A stretch of DNA of 32,849 nucleotides. Source: Flavobacteriales bacterium. GTDB lineage: Bacteria; Bacteroidota; Bacteroidia; Flavobacteriales_D; Crocinitomicaceae. The DNA is taken from positions 1 through 32,849 of the forward strand of contig CANHSL010000021.1 in the NCBI GenBank assembly GCA_947463385.1, read 5' to 3'. Positions 6,119 through 16,000 of the stretch are shown here, piece after piece. Position numbers and translations under genes: made by a program. The notes under the pieces were generated by a model. That model was not told where the DNA came from. It did no database searches and was given only the letters and a program-made list of their open reading frames with translations. The first letter of the stretch is position 1, and every line of letters begins with the position of its first letter.

Positions 6119-8937
6119 TATAATTTTATGAGTTTCTTAATTGATATATTCTCTGCTCCACTTAAGCGCACGTGATAAACACCCGCTGCAATTTGTACTA
6201 ACGAAAATTCCACCTGTTGAGCTGCACCTGTAAGGTATACTCTGCGCACAATTTTTCCTGCCTCATCGAGGAGTTCAATCATATGAACGGCATCTGTATC
6301 CCATTGAATCAATACGCTTTCGTTGGCTGGATTTGGAATTAATCCAAAATTAAAGTCCCCTTCGCTAATTCCGGATTGATCAACACTTATGCATGTTGAG
6401 GTATCAGAACACCCATTTGCGGTAACAATAACTGCATACGTACCAACAACTTCTGTAGTGGTAAAGCTTTGATTGGTAGCGCCACCCACGGGTTGATTGG
6501 TACTACAGTCGATCCATTGATAGGCAACACCTGTTGCAGCTGCCGTGAGCGTAATTCCGTTTTGACTAATCCCGTTCGATGGCAATGAATTAACAGTAAT
6601 CGTTTGATTTACTGAATTACTGCATTGCCCTGCATCTGGAGTAAATGTTACCGTGGTGATCCCCACTTGTTGTGAATTCACTTGGGGATTCCATGCGCCT
6701 GTGATTCCGTTTTGAGCGGTAGTAGGTAACATGAATGCATCATTCTGACAGAGCGTGGTTGGATTGGAAAATATCGGTTCTACTTGCGGCTGAACCGTTA
6801 ACTGAGCGCTCACAACAATTGCACATTGATTGGCTGCTGGATTAAAGCTGTAGGTAAATGTCCCCGGTGTTGTTAGATTCAATGCCGGCGTCCAAGTTCC
6901 CATTATGCCATTATCAGAGGTGCTCGGTAAGCTAAAAGCCGCATCATTTTGACAAGCTACGGAAAGGGAATTAAATACCGGTGTTTGCGTCTGTCCACAG
7001 GTTATAGTAAAATTATTGTTTGAAATATCAAAGAAGGTTTGTGCACCAGACATTACCATCACACGGGCTGTGTTACTAGATACATTAGGACAACTAATGG
7101 TCTCTGTTCCATCGTTTGCTGTGGTGGATGAAAGTATATACGGATAGGTTTGACCTCCGTCTACCGAAAGGAGTATGCGAACGTCGGTACAATTAATCGG
7201 GGCAACATTGGTATTTGCTACGGACCACGTTACGGTTTGGGAGCTTCCTCCAACCCATGTTATCCCAGTTGCGGAAGGATAAGTAACTACAAATGGTCCA
7301 GCTGAGGCATTGGTTGTTACTGTAACATCTGTATAATCGTTGCATGAACCTACGCCATGGTTATCTCGCACTGAAAGTCTAAAATCCATTACCCGAGCAA
7401 CCGATGGTAATACCTCCCAAGTAAAGGGACCATTTGAAGCAAGGGAAGTAAGGTTTGGAAAATAACGGTTAGAATCAAGCGACGGATCAAAACTTCTGAA
7501 GTTTGGTCCTCCTGTCGAAGTTGCCACTGGTGGTTGTGTACTTGCCTCGTTATCCATTTGTTCCCAGAGGTAAGAAAGTACATCTCCATCCACATCGCTT
7601 GCATGGGCAGTCAGAATAAAAGGTGTGGAGATTGGAACTACGATATTTCCACTGGTGGAATTAATCACTGGTGGGGTATTGTTTAAGGCGGTAATCACCT
7701 CACATTGATGTCCGTTGCTTAAAATTTCATTGCTGATTTCTTGTAGGTTATATCCATGAAAATAATCATCGCTGTTGTTTTGTACATTGGGTGCACAAAT
7801 ACCTGCATAGCCCATAATCGTGCTGGCGCTTCCCGGTTCTCTTCGGGCTGCGGCAACGCTGTTGCAATTGTTGTTTTGTGTATGATTACCTCCAAATTGA
7901 TGCCCCATTTCATGCGCAACGTAGTCAATATCAAACGGGTCTCCAATCGGCGCACCACTGCCCGTTACACCACGCGCTTTTTGCCCTCCGGTGCACACCA
8001 CACCAAGTCCTGCCAAACCACCACTGTTAGTTCCAAATACATGACCGATATCATAGTTCGAACTGCCTATTACCGCATCCACATTGGTTTGATTTTGATT
8101 AATCATAGTGCCCGGGGTACCATTTGTATATGGGTCAGATGCTGCCGTAGTATAAATTAAAGAATTGTTATTTGGGATAATCACCATGGTGATCGCTATA
8201 TCTTTTTCGTACACCCCATTCACGCGGTTCATGGTAACCACTTGAGCAGCTGCAGCCTGAGCAACCGTACCGCCATGAAAAATAGTATATTCTGCTGTCG
8301 CTGACAATGCTAGGCGATAGGTGCGAAGTTCACAAGTTCCAAACATTGATTTATTGGTCTGAGAAGGTTTCGCTTCGTCGAAATTATCCACATCACATTG
8401 CATGATTTTATCACTTATAAAGTCACGTTTTCGATACACGATGTAGTATTCATGATTTCCCTCAAACATGGGATCAATAAAAATAGTAGATTGTCCTGGA
8501 ATGAAAATCATGGCGTGCAATCCGGTGGGTGTAATATCCCATTTCCCATAGGCCCCTGAGCCATCTGAAGCATATGCATCAAGCGTAATTAACTCTGGGA
8601 ATTTTGCATTATATGCGGGATGCATGGTTTGATTTCGTTTTGCAGTAAACGGATGCAGGGTCCCGTCAGCATACGGAAAGCTTACCGATGCAATAAATCC
8701 ATTCAACATTCCCTCTCGATAGGTAATGCCTTGTAACGCAGTACGCAACGGATCTATATCCAAGCGAAAGACCTGATATTCAGCGGCCTTTATGCGTGGT
8801 TCTCCATGAGCAGATAAATCTTCTGATGAAACATTAACCCAAGGGAAATTAATAGCTTTAACCTGTTGAGCCCTTGAAGGAGCGAACAACATTAAAAACA
8901 GCATCGAAAAAACAAACTTAGCGTAATAGGTATTCAT
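6118..8937 (-). CDS. secreted metzincin metalloprotease (reprolysin-like) with T9SS sorting tail
   Basis: 939 residues. The start is the ATG at 8937; the open frame extends to a TTG at 8964, but 8937 gives the signal peptide ending APSRAQ. Next comes a propeptide-like region, then a catalytic domain with the extended zinc motif HEMGHQFGGNH at 342-352 (His342, Glu343, His346, His352) and a Met-turn STIMGYAGIC with Met375, both diagnostic of metzincins. Further on are Ig-like/PKD-like segments, including two similar ones starting ACQNDAAF and LCQNDAFM. The end is a type A T9SS sorting domain (FNFGLIPNPANESVLIQW to ISIKKLIKL). The protease is predicted to be exported through the T9SS and either cell-attached or released; substrate unknown. 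First gene of a run ending in rsgA and dtd. Confidence 0.92.
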   Translation of the reverse strand: MNTYYAKFVFSMLFLMLFAPSRAQQVKAINFPWVNVSSEDLSAHGEPRIKAAEYQVFRLDIDPLRTALQGITYREGMLNGFIASVSFPYADGTLHPFTAKRNQTMHPAYNAKFPELITLDAYASDGSGAYGKWDITPTGLHAMIFIPGQSTIFIDPMFEGNHEYYIVYRKRDFISDKIMQCDVDNFDEAKPSQTNKSMFGTCELRTYRLALSATAEYTIFHGGTVAQAAAAQVVTMNRVNGVYEKDIAITMVIIPNNNSLIYTTAASDPYTNGTPGTMINQNQTNVDAVIGSSNYDIGHVFGTNSGGLAGLGVVCTGGQKARGVTGSGAPIGDPFDIDYVAHEMGHQFGGNHTQNNNCNSVAAARREPGSASTIMGYAGICAPNVQNNSDDYFHGYNLQEISNEILSNGHQCEVITALNNTPPVINSTSGNIVVPISTPFILTAHASDVDGDVLSYLWEQMDNEASTQPPVATSTGGPNFRSFDPSLDSNRYFPNLTSLASNGPFTWEVLPSVARVMDFRLSVRDNHGVGSCNDYTDVTVTTNASAGPFVVTYPSATGITWVGGSSQTVTWSVANTNVAPINCTDVRILLSVDGGQTYPYILSSTTANDGTETISCPNVSSNTARVMVMSGAQTFFDISNNNFTITCGQTQTPVFNSLSVACQNDAAFSLPSTSDNGIMGTWTPALNLTTPGTFTYSFNPAANQCAIVVSAQLTVQPQVEPIFSNPTTLCQNDAFMLPTTAQNGITGAWNPQVNSQQVGITTVTFTPDAGQCSNSVNQTITVNSLPSNGISQNGITLTAAATGVAYQWIDCSTNQPVGGATNQSFTTTEVVGTYAVIVTANGCSDTSTCISVDQSGISEGDFNFGLIPNPANESVLIQWDTDAVHMIELLDEAGKIVRRVYLTGAAQQVEFSLVQIAAGVYHVRLSGAENISIKKLIKL

Positions 8938-8991
8938 TGGTATAGAATTTCTGTAAAAATACAAAATGGCCGTTAACTAAATTGAACTTCT

Positions 8992-8999
8992 TACCTTTG
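8992..8999 (+). promoter_or_regulatory. -7 promoter element (TAnnTTTG)
   Basis: TACCTTTG is an exact match to the Bacteroidota -7 consensus and ends 14 bases before the ATG at 9014. No clear TTG lies 17-19 bases upstream. It would drive the 9014-10911 gene run. Confidence 0.5.
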
Positions 9000-9013
9000 A
9001 AAAAAACAAGCAT

Positions 9014-9460
9014 ATGAGAATTTTTATTTTTCTACTTTTTACAACGCTTTTTTCTATTCAACTTAGCTTTAGTCAAACCCTTCGTGATTTCAAGAAGAAA
9101 ACTGAAGAGAACACCAAGGAGCGCACGGCAATGTTGGATCTTCTGCGGACCGATATTAAAAATGATTTGGAGCAAGATGTTGTTTTTGTCGTAAATCACT
9201 TCAAGGTATACGGCAATTACGCGTGGATGGAAGGAACTGTTCAACGAAAAGATGGTAAGGAACTTAAATTTCCAGATGAAGCATACGATTGCTGTCATGT
9301 GGAAGCCCTTTTTAAAAAGATTAATGGTTCCTGGGTGCTGAAGGCCAATGGCGCATTTTCAACGGATGTTTGGTATGCATGTATTGTTTCTTCGTATCCT
9401 GAGGCGAGCCGTCAAATTTATTCTTCGAATGTGCTCACCTTTCAATCGGATTGCGAATAA
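9014..9460 (+). CDS. secreted protein of unknown function
   Basis: 148 residues. The signal peptide (about 20 residues) ends LSFSQ. The mature part opens with a charged helix (LRDFKKKTEENTKERTAMLDLLRTDI), then DVVFVVNHFKVYGNYAWMEGTVQRKDGKEL and VEALFKKINGSWVLKANGAFSTDVWYACI. The strand pattern, with a helix then GNYAW...G and W.L, recalls small NTF2-like domains, but this is only a resemblance. Cysteines: an adjacent pair (DCC), one in WYACI and one near the end (SDCE). The stop is immediately followed by the ATG of the M15 peptidase gene, so the two are probably co-translated. No function can be assigned. Confidence 0.7.
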   Translation: MRIFIFLLFTTLFSIQLSFSQTLRDFKKKTEENTKERTAMLDLLRTDIKNDLEQDVVFVVNHFKVYGNYAWMEGTVQRKDGKELKFPDEAYDCCHVEALFKKINGSWVLKANGAFSTDVWYACIVSSYPEASRQIYSSNVLTFQSDCE

Positions 9461-10183
9461 ATGCTACAATTCCTTGTGTATTTTTCTTTATTGATACGGA
9501 CAAGCGACTCGCCTTGGACTACTGCATATCCCAATCACATCAAAGAAATCAAGGAAAACAAGGCGGTATTTAACACCGGGAAAACGTTTACTTACGACGA
9601 TAAAAAAGAAAAAAGTACGCAAGAACTTCTTGATTCTCCAGACATTGAAGACCAACTACATTACACCTATAACCAAGGAGAAGCTCAGAAAAATACGGAT
9701 GCGGGAAGAATACGAAATGATGCTTTTTTTAAAGAAATCTACGGGAAATCGGCAGCGGAGGTGCAGGCAAATTTAACCACCGTGACGTGGTGTCCCACCC
9801 TAGTGAATCAAAAAATTCAATTCTCAAACGTCAATGGGGCTAACCTCGCCTTAATTAAGGTTTCCAATGAACTCGATCAACATCCGGAATGGAAAAAATA
9901 CCTAACCAACATCGGTGGTACGTTTAATTGGCGGGTTATTAGCGGGACCACGCGTTTAAGTGCACATTCGTTTGGAATTACTATAGATATAAACACGGCA
10001 TATTCCAATTACTGGCAGTGGGATTGCGGATGCAAGAAAGAAGACGCTGCGCTCGGTTATAAAAACCGCATACCGATGGGAATTGTAGAGATTTTTGAAA
10101 AACATGGGTTTATCTGGGGGGGGCGATGGAAACATTACGACACCATGCACTTCGAATACCGACCTGAATTCTTCGTACCATGA
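9461..10183 (+). CDS. M15-family (VanY-like) metallopeptidase, probable D,D/L,D-carboxypeptidase
   Basis: 240 residues. Peptidase_M15_4 / VanY type: the zinc motif SxHxxG(x)3D is seen as SAHSFGITID, with His169 and Asp176, and the third ligand region as DTMHFEYRPE, with Asp227 and His230. Such enzymes cut peptide bonds in peptidoglycan stems and act in the periplasm. The N-terminus is a short hydrophobic stretch (MLQFLVYFSLLI) that could be a minimal signal sequence, so export is likely but not certain. The ATG directly follows the stop of the preceding gene with no gap, and its TGA overlaps the ATG of aroE (ATGA). Substrate specificity cannot be told from the motif alone. Confidence 0.88.
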   Translation: MLQFLVYFSLLIRTSDSPWTTAYPNHIKEIKENKAVFNTGKTFTYDDKKEKSTQELLDSPDIEDQLHYTYNQGEAQKNTDAGRIRNDAFFKEIYGKSAAEVQANLTTVTWCPTLVNQKIQFSNVNGANLALIKVSNELDQHPEWKKYLTNIGGTFNWRVISGTTRLSAHSFGITIDINTAYSNYWQWDCGCKKEDAALGYKNRIPMGIVEIFEKHGFIWGGRWKHYDTMHFEYRPEFFVP

Positions 10184-10911
10184 AAACATATGGCTTAATT
10201 GGTAAATCACTAGGACACAGTTTTTCTCCTGGGTTTTTCAACTCTTTTTTTGAGGAACACGGAATCGAAGCCCAATATAAGTTGATTGAACTTGATAGCA
10301 TTGAACGCGTTAAACCCATACTTGATGGTGCCTACTATGGATTAAACGTTACCATTCCTTATAAAGAAGAAATCATTCCCTTTCTGGATGAATTGAGTCC
10401 AGAAGCAAAGGCGATTGGGGCCGTAAACGCCATCGTGTTCAGCGAGGGGAAATCCATTGGATTTAACACCGATGCCTTCGGATTCCAACAATCCATCAAA
10501 CCTTTTTTAACCTTTGAACATGAACGCGCACTAATTCTCGGAACAGGCGGAAGTTCCAAAGCGGTGGCTTATGTGTTAAGAAACTTAGGAATTCAAGTGA
10601 ATTTTCTTAGCCGAAACGAACCTGAAGGTCAACAATTTTCATACGAGCAAGTCAATGAAGCCATGCTGAGCGCCTGTAAACTGATTGTTAACTGTACTCC
10701 CGTGGGGATGTTTCCCGCGATGGATGCTTGTCCTTTACCCAGCTTGCAAGGCATTGGATCTAGTCATTTAGTAGTAGATTTAATTTACAACCCAGAAGAA
10801 ACGCTTCTATTGAAGGAAGCAAAATCACGCGGCGCAGCAACCCTCAATGGACTTCCGATGCTTAAAGCGCAAGCGTTGAAAAGTTGGGAATTATGGAATC
10901 AGTTCGACTGA
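10180..10911 (+). CDS. aroE: shikimate dehydrogenase
   Basis: 243 residues. AroE reduces 3-dehydroshikimate to shikimate with NADPH, the fourth step of chorismate synthesis in the cytoplasm. The shikimate-binding segment is GKSLGHSFSP near the N-terminus. The catalytic Lys is in NVTIPYKEE, its partner Asp in FNTDAFGF, and the dinucleotide site is GTGGSSKAVAYVL; NCTPVGM and GLPMLKAQA follow as in the family. The length is slightly short, as is common for Bacteroidota AroE. ATG overlaps the M15 peptidase stop, so a core biosynthetic gene is coupled to an envelope peptidase. The 3' end overlaps paaZ on the opposite strand by 13 bases. Confidence 0.95.
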   Translation: MKTYGLIGKSLGHSFSPGFFNSFFEEHGIEAQYKLIELDSIERVKPILDGAYYGLNVTIPYKEEIIPFLDELSPEAKAIGAVNAIVFSEGKSIGFNTDAFGFQQSIKPFLTFEHERALILGTGGSSKAVAYVLRNLGIQVNFLSRNEPEGQQFSYEQVNEAMLSACKLIVNCTPVGMFPAMDACPLPSLQGIGSSHLVVDLIYNPEETLLLKEAKSRGAATLNGLPMLKAQALKSWELWNQFD

Positions 10912-12950
10912 TCTAGTTTCCTCACCATCGTTAGAATCGTGGCTAGAGCAACGGTTTCTCCCGTCTCATCATACACATCCACTAGGAACTTTACAATTCC
11001 TTTGGCTATATCCTCTTCGGATCGTTTCTCCTGATCTATTTTCTCTTTTACCGTAAATCGTACACCCAAAGTTGCCCCAGGATAAACAGGCTTCGTAAAT
11101 CGTGCCTCATCCAACCCATAATTCAACAAGACAGGCCCCTTTTTCGGATCGACAAATAATCCTGCAGCTTTGGAAAGCACAAAATATCCATGCGCTACAC
11201 GACGTTCAAAGATGGTTCCTTCCAGGGAAGTAGCATCCATGTGCGCATAAAAATTATCCCCAGAAACATTAGCGAAATTCACGATATCCGCATCGGTTAC
11301 GGTGTGTTTATGCGTAAATACCGTTTCGCCAATCACTAATTCTTCAAAGTGCTTTCTAAACACATGTGGATTAGCTTCCGGCATGTCGGCTCCCACCTGA
11401 AATTGCTGGGTGATTTTTGTAATGGTTGAGGGATGTCCCTGTATTGCTGTACGTTGAAGATAGTGTAACACCCCGCGTTTACCACCCATTTCTTCACCAC
11501 CACCGGCACGTCCTGGTCCACCGTGGGTAAGCAAAGGCATTGGAGAACCATGTCCGGTACTTTCCTTTGCACAGCGCTCATTGAGCACTAATACTCGTCC
11601 ATGCATGCTTCCTGCGCCAAGTACATAGTCCATAGCTTCTTGATCGTCTGGTGTAACGATGGAAGAAACCAAAGAGCCTTTACCCATACGTGCTAAGGAA
11701 ATGGCATCCTCCAAGGACTTATAGGGCATTAAGGTGGAAACGGGTCCAAAACACTCGATGTCATGCACATCCGTTTGTTGAAATGGATTGTTATTTCTAA
11801 ATAAAATCGGAGAGAAAAACGCACCGTGTTTTGCGTCAGCACCGTGCACCTGAAACTCATCTAAGGAACCAAACACCATTTCTTGTGATTTCGCCAAAAG
11901 GGTTGCGTTTTCACGAACTCGTTCCACTTGTAATTGTGTAGCTAAGGCCCCCATGCGGACCCCTTCCAGGGAAGGATCTCCTACTTTGGTACTGGCCAAT
12001 CGCTTGATAAGCGCGGATTGAACCTCATCAATTAATGCATCGGGCACAAAAATTCTTCGAACTGCCGTACACTTTTGACCTGCTTTCACGGTAATTTCCT
12101 TGCTCACTTCTTTAATGAACAACTCAAATTCTGCTGTTCCAGGAACTGCTTTTTCACCCAGGATACAGGCATTAAGGGAATCTGCTTCTAAATTAAAAGA
12201 AACACTCCGATCGGCAATTTGCGGAAGGCCTTTCAGTATTTTTCCTGTTTTTGCAGAACCCGTAAACGTTACGGTATCTTCCGTTTGCACATAATCAATA
12301 ATACCCCGACCTAAGCCAACAATTAATTGAAGGGATCCTTCGGGTAAGATGTTAGAAGCAATGATGTCACGCACTACTACTTCCGTTAAAAAACTCGTGT
12401 ATTCGGAAGGCTTAACTACGGCTGGTACACCCGCCATCAGGTTAACAGCGATTTTCTCAAGCATTCCCCAAATTGGAAAATTAAACGCGTTAATGTGTAC
12501 CGCTACCCCTTGCTTCGGTAACATAATGTGATGCCCAATAAAGGTCCCGTTTTTAGATAAGGGTGCGGCTACCCCATCTACATAGTAAGGTAAATCCGGG
12601 AATTGTCTTCTTAATGACGCGTTGGCAAACAAATTACCAATTCCTCCCTCAATATCTATCCAAGAATCAATGCGCGTGGCGCCAGTAAGGGCGCTAAACT
12701 CATAGTATTTTTCTTTGCGTTCCATTAAATAGAGCGCAAGTGCTTTTAGCATCCGGCCACGTTCTTGAAAGGTCATTTTTCGAAGGGGATGTCCTCCTAC
12801 TGTTCTTCCGTAGTTTAATACCTCAGAAAAATCAATTCCAGCACTTGAAACTTCACCGATCTTTGCGCCCGTTATGGCATGGAATTGCTCGGTTTCCACG
12901 CCCTCGCCACTTACCCATTGTCCTAATATGTAATTTTGAAATGTTTGCAT
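10899..12950 (-). CDS. paaZ: bifunctional oxepin-CoA hydrolase / 3-oxo-5,6-dehydrosuberyl-CoA semialdehyde dehydrogenase
   Basis: 683 residues, closely following the E. coli PaaZ pattern. The N-terminal aldehyde dehydrogenase domain (about 1-525) has the catalytic Glu255 (FNLEADSLN) and Cys294 (KAGQKCTAVRR); glycine-rich STGHGSPMP and GGPGRAGGGEE match PaaZ. The C-terminal MaoC-type hydratase domain (about 540-683) has the dyad Asp565/His570 in SGDNFYAHMD. PaaZ opens the oxepin ring of phenylacetate-derived CoA and oxidises the aldehyde with NADP. No other phenylacetate genes (paaABCE, G, H, K) are in the window, so the usual cluster is absent here. It follows mfd by 53 bases on the same strand. 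It could belong to a scattered pathway or act on another CoA aldehyde. Confidence 0.93.
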   Translation of the reverse strand: MQTFQNYILGQWVSGEGVETEQFHAITGAKIGEVSSAGIDFSEVLNYGRTVGGHPLRKMTFQERGRMLKALALYLMERKEKYYEFSALTGATRIDSWIDIEGGIGNLFANASLRRQFPDLPYYVDGVAAPLSKNGTFIGHHIMLPKQGVAVHINAFNFPIWGMLEKIAVNLMAGVPAVVKPSEYTSFLTEVVVRDIIASNILPEGSLQLIVGLGRGIIDYVQTEDTVTFTGSAKTGKILKGLPQIADRSVSFNLEADSLNACILGEKAVPGTAEFELFIKEVSKEITVKAGQKCTAVRRIFVPDALIDEVQSALIKRLASTKVGDPSLEGVRMGALATQLQVERVRENATLLAKSQEMVFGSLDEFQVHGADAKHGAFFSPILFRNNNPFQQTDVHDIECFGPVSTLMPYKSLEDAISLARMGKGSLVSSIVTPDDQEAMDYVLGAGSMHGRVLVLNERCAKESTGHGSPMPLLTHGGPGRAGGGEEMGGKRGVLHYLQRTAIQGHPSTITKITQQFQVGADMPEANPHVFRKHFEELVIGETVFTHKHTVTDADIVNFANVSGDNFYAHMDATSLEGTIFERRVAHGYFVLSKAAGLFVDPKKGPVLLNYGLDEARFTKPVYPGATLGVRFTVKEKIDQEKRSEEDIAKGIVKFLVDVYDETGETVALATILTMVRKLDQSN

Positions 12951-13003
12951 TAGCTCTTCGTTTTTCTATTGTAAATTTAATTAAAGATCACAGACGAATC
13001 CCG

Positions 13004-16000
13004 TTAACTCTCCCCCTTCAAGGCCTGAAGTTTTTCATAGGCATCCTTAATGTGAAGAATGGGCTCAATCACCAAGCGAAGTTTATCGTCTTTTTGAACG
13101 AGTCGATACCCATTGCCCATGGCATTGATTCGATGCAGTAACAGCGTAAAGGCCTCGGTTTCGTAAAATGGGGATTGCGGATTAGAAATAAAAGACGCCA
13201 CGAGTTTTCCAGATTTCACCACTAAACGCTCCATGCCCAATTCTTGCGCCAACCATCGCAATTGAAATGAAAACAACAGTTCTTTTCCTGCTCTTGGAAT
13301 CGGACCAAAACGATCAATAAGCTCCTTCCTGAAATTCTCTAGGTCAGCTTCGGTTTTTAAATTATCTAGGGCCTGATACAAACTCAAGCGTTCCGCGACA
13401 TTATTTACATAGGTATCTGGCAGACGGACTTCAAAATCTGATTCAAACACACACTCGTTTACAAAGCCACTAAAATTATCGGTGGTGCGTTCATCGAACA
13501 GTGTTTTAAATTCTGTTTCTCGCAGTTCTTGAAGTGCTTCATTGAGTATTTTCTGATACATTTCAAAGCCTATTTCAGAGATAAAGCCGCTCTGTTCACC
13601 ACCAAGCATATTCCCAGCACCTCGAATATCTAAATCCTTCATGGCAATATTAAACCCGCTGCCTAAATCCGAAAACTGCACCAAAGCTTCCAAGCGTTTT
13701 CTTGCTTCTGAATTTAATACACTAAAACGTGGTGCAATCAGATAACAGAACCCTTTTTTATTACTTCGCCCAACCCGACCGCGCAATTGATGTAAATCAC
13801 TTAAGCCAAATTGATGCGCTTCATTAATGATGATGGTATTTGCATTAGAAATGTCAATTCCTGACTCAATAATAGTGGTCGCCAAGAGCACGTCATAATT
13901 ACCTTCCATAAAGTCCATCATGACTTTTTCTAACTTTTCTCCATCCATCTGGCCGTGACCTATACCCACCCGTAAACCAGGGCATAAGCGTTGTAATAAG
14001 CCCGAAATCTCCATCAAGTTAGACACCCGATTATTCACGAAAAATACTTGCCCTCCCCTACTTACTTCGTAAGAAATAGCATCTCGGATAATTTCTTCGT
14101 CGAAGGAAATAATCTCTGTGAGGACCGGTTGGCGGTTCGGAGGCGGCGTGTTAATGATGCTTAAATCACGTGCGCCCATCAACGAAAACTGCAGCGTTCT
14201 TGGGATGGGTGTAGCCGTTAAGGTTAAGGTATCTACGGTGGCCCGAATCGTTTTTAATTTATCTTTAACCGCAACTCCAAATTTTTGTTCCTCGTCGATG
14301 ATCATGAGTCCGAGGTCCTTGAATTTCACCTTACCTGCAACAATGGCATGGGTTCCAATGAGTATATCAATTTTTCCTTCTTTTAAGCGCTGAAGGGTGT
14401 CGCTTGTGTCCTTTGCCGACTTAAAGCGATTGATATAATCCACCGTGCACGGAAAATCCTTCAAGCGTTCTTTAAAGGTTCGGAAATGTTGCATAGAGAG
14501 AATGGTCGTTGGTACTAATACCGCGACCTGTTTACCATCACACACTGCTTTGAACGCGGCTCGCACCGCGACCTCTGTTTTACCGAAGCCTACATCACCA
14601 CACACCAAGCGATCCATTGGCAAGGCGGATTCCATGTCTTTTTTTACGTCTTGAGTTGCCTTAAATTGATCTTGGGTGTCCTCATACATGAACGAGGCTT
14701 CCAATTCATTTTGCAAGTAGGAATCTGGTGAGAATGAAAACCCAGGTTGAGCCTTTCGGGTCGCGTATAACTGAATTAAGTCATAGGCCAACTCCTTTAT
14801 CTTCTTCTTGGTCTTATTCTTTAAGGTTGCCCAAGCTTGCGTTCCTAGTTTATTAACTTTTGGAATAGCCCCTTCTTTACCGGTAAACTTTGATATGCGA
14901 TGCAGCGAGTGAATTCCAACATACAGTACATCGCCGTCTTTATAAACTAAACGAACAGCTTCTTGAGGCTTACCATTCACATCAATGGTTTCAAGGCCGG
15001 AGAACATCCCAACCCCGTGATCGATGTGGGTAACATAATCTCCTTTTTGAAGGTTATATAATTCCTTTAGGGTAAGCGCTTGGCTGGCTTGACGAAATCC
15101 TTCTTTCAATTGAAAGCGGTGGTATCGTTCAAACACTTGATGGTCAGTATAACAAAGTAGTTTTTGCGCAGGAAGAATAAACCCTTCATGCAAGGCAAAA
15201 TGGTTTCGAATGATCGGGATTCCATCGCCTGTATCTTCAAAAATTTGTTCTAAGCGTTCGAGTTGACGGGGCTGGTTAGAAAAAAAATGTAGGCTATATC
15301 CCTCCGTTGCATATTGCGTTAGGTCTTTCCTTAGCAGGTCGAAGTTTTTATTGAATGCAGGCTGTGCAATCGATTTAAAAATGACACTGGCTTTGATGTT
15401 ATTATTTATTGCTTTACCCCAATGAATGGTGGGTATTTTAGCTAATGAATCATGTAATTGAACGCTATCCAAAAACAAATCCTCCGGAGGTGTTAAGGGG
15501 ATTGTGCTGCTTGATTTTGTGAACATTGTCTTTGCCTTATCGAACATGTTGGATATCGCATCTTCAAAGACTTCAACATTGTGAACCCAGCACATCGCAT
15601 CACTTCCAAGGTAGGAGAACAAATCAGAAACTTCCGCTAATAAATACGTTGATTGAACATTTGGAATGACATTGAAAAACTTATAGTTTGCTTGCGAAAG
15701 TTGGGTGGTTGGGTCAAATCCTCTGATCGTTTCAACCTCATCGCCAAAGAACTCTATTCTAAATGGATGGTCGGCAGAAAATGAAAACACATCTAAAATT
15801 CCTCCACGAATGGCAAATTGTCCGGGATGGTAAACAAAGTCTACGCGATCGAACCCATATTCTAAGAGTAATTCATTTAAAAAGTCAACTGTGTATTCCT
15901 TTCCAACCTCAATTTTCATGGTGTGATTCACCAGTTTTCGTTGGGTCGGCACTTTCTCGAATAAGGCTTCCGGATAGGTAACGATGAGCACTTTTTTATC

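Noticed and set aside
7756-8160. 134-residue open frame on the plus strand
   Set aside because: It lies wholly inside the catalytic domain of the minus-strand metalloprotease, whose HExxHxxGxxH and Met-turn fix the true frame; the plus-strand translation has no recognisable motif.
12740-13141. 133-residue open frame on the plus strand across the paaZ/mfd junction
   Set aside because: It overlaps the conserved N-terminus of PaaZ and the C-terminus of Mfd on the other strand and has no signal peptide or motif.
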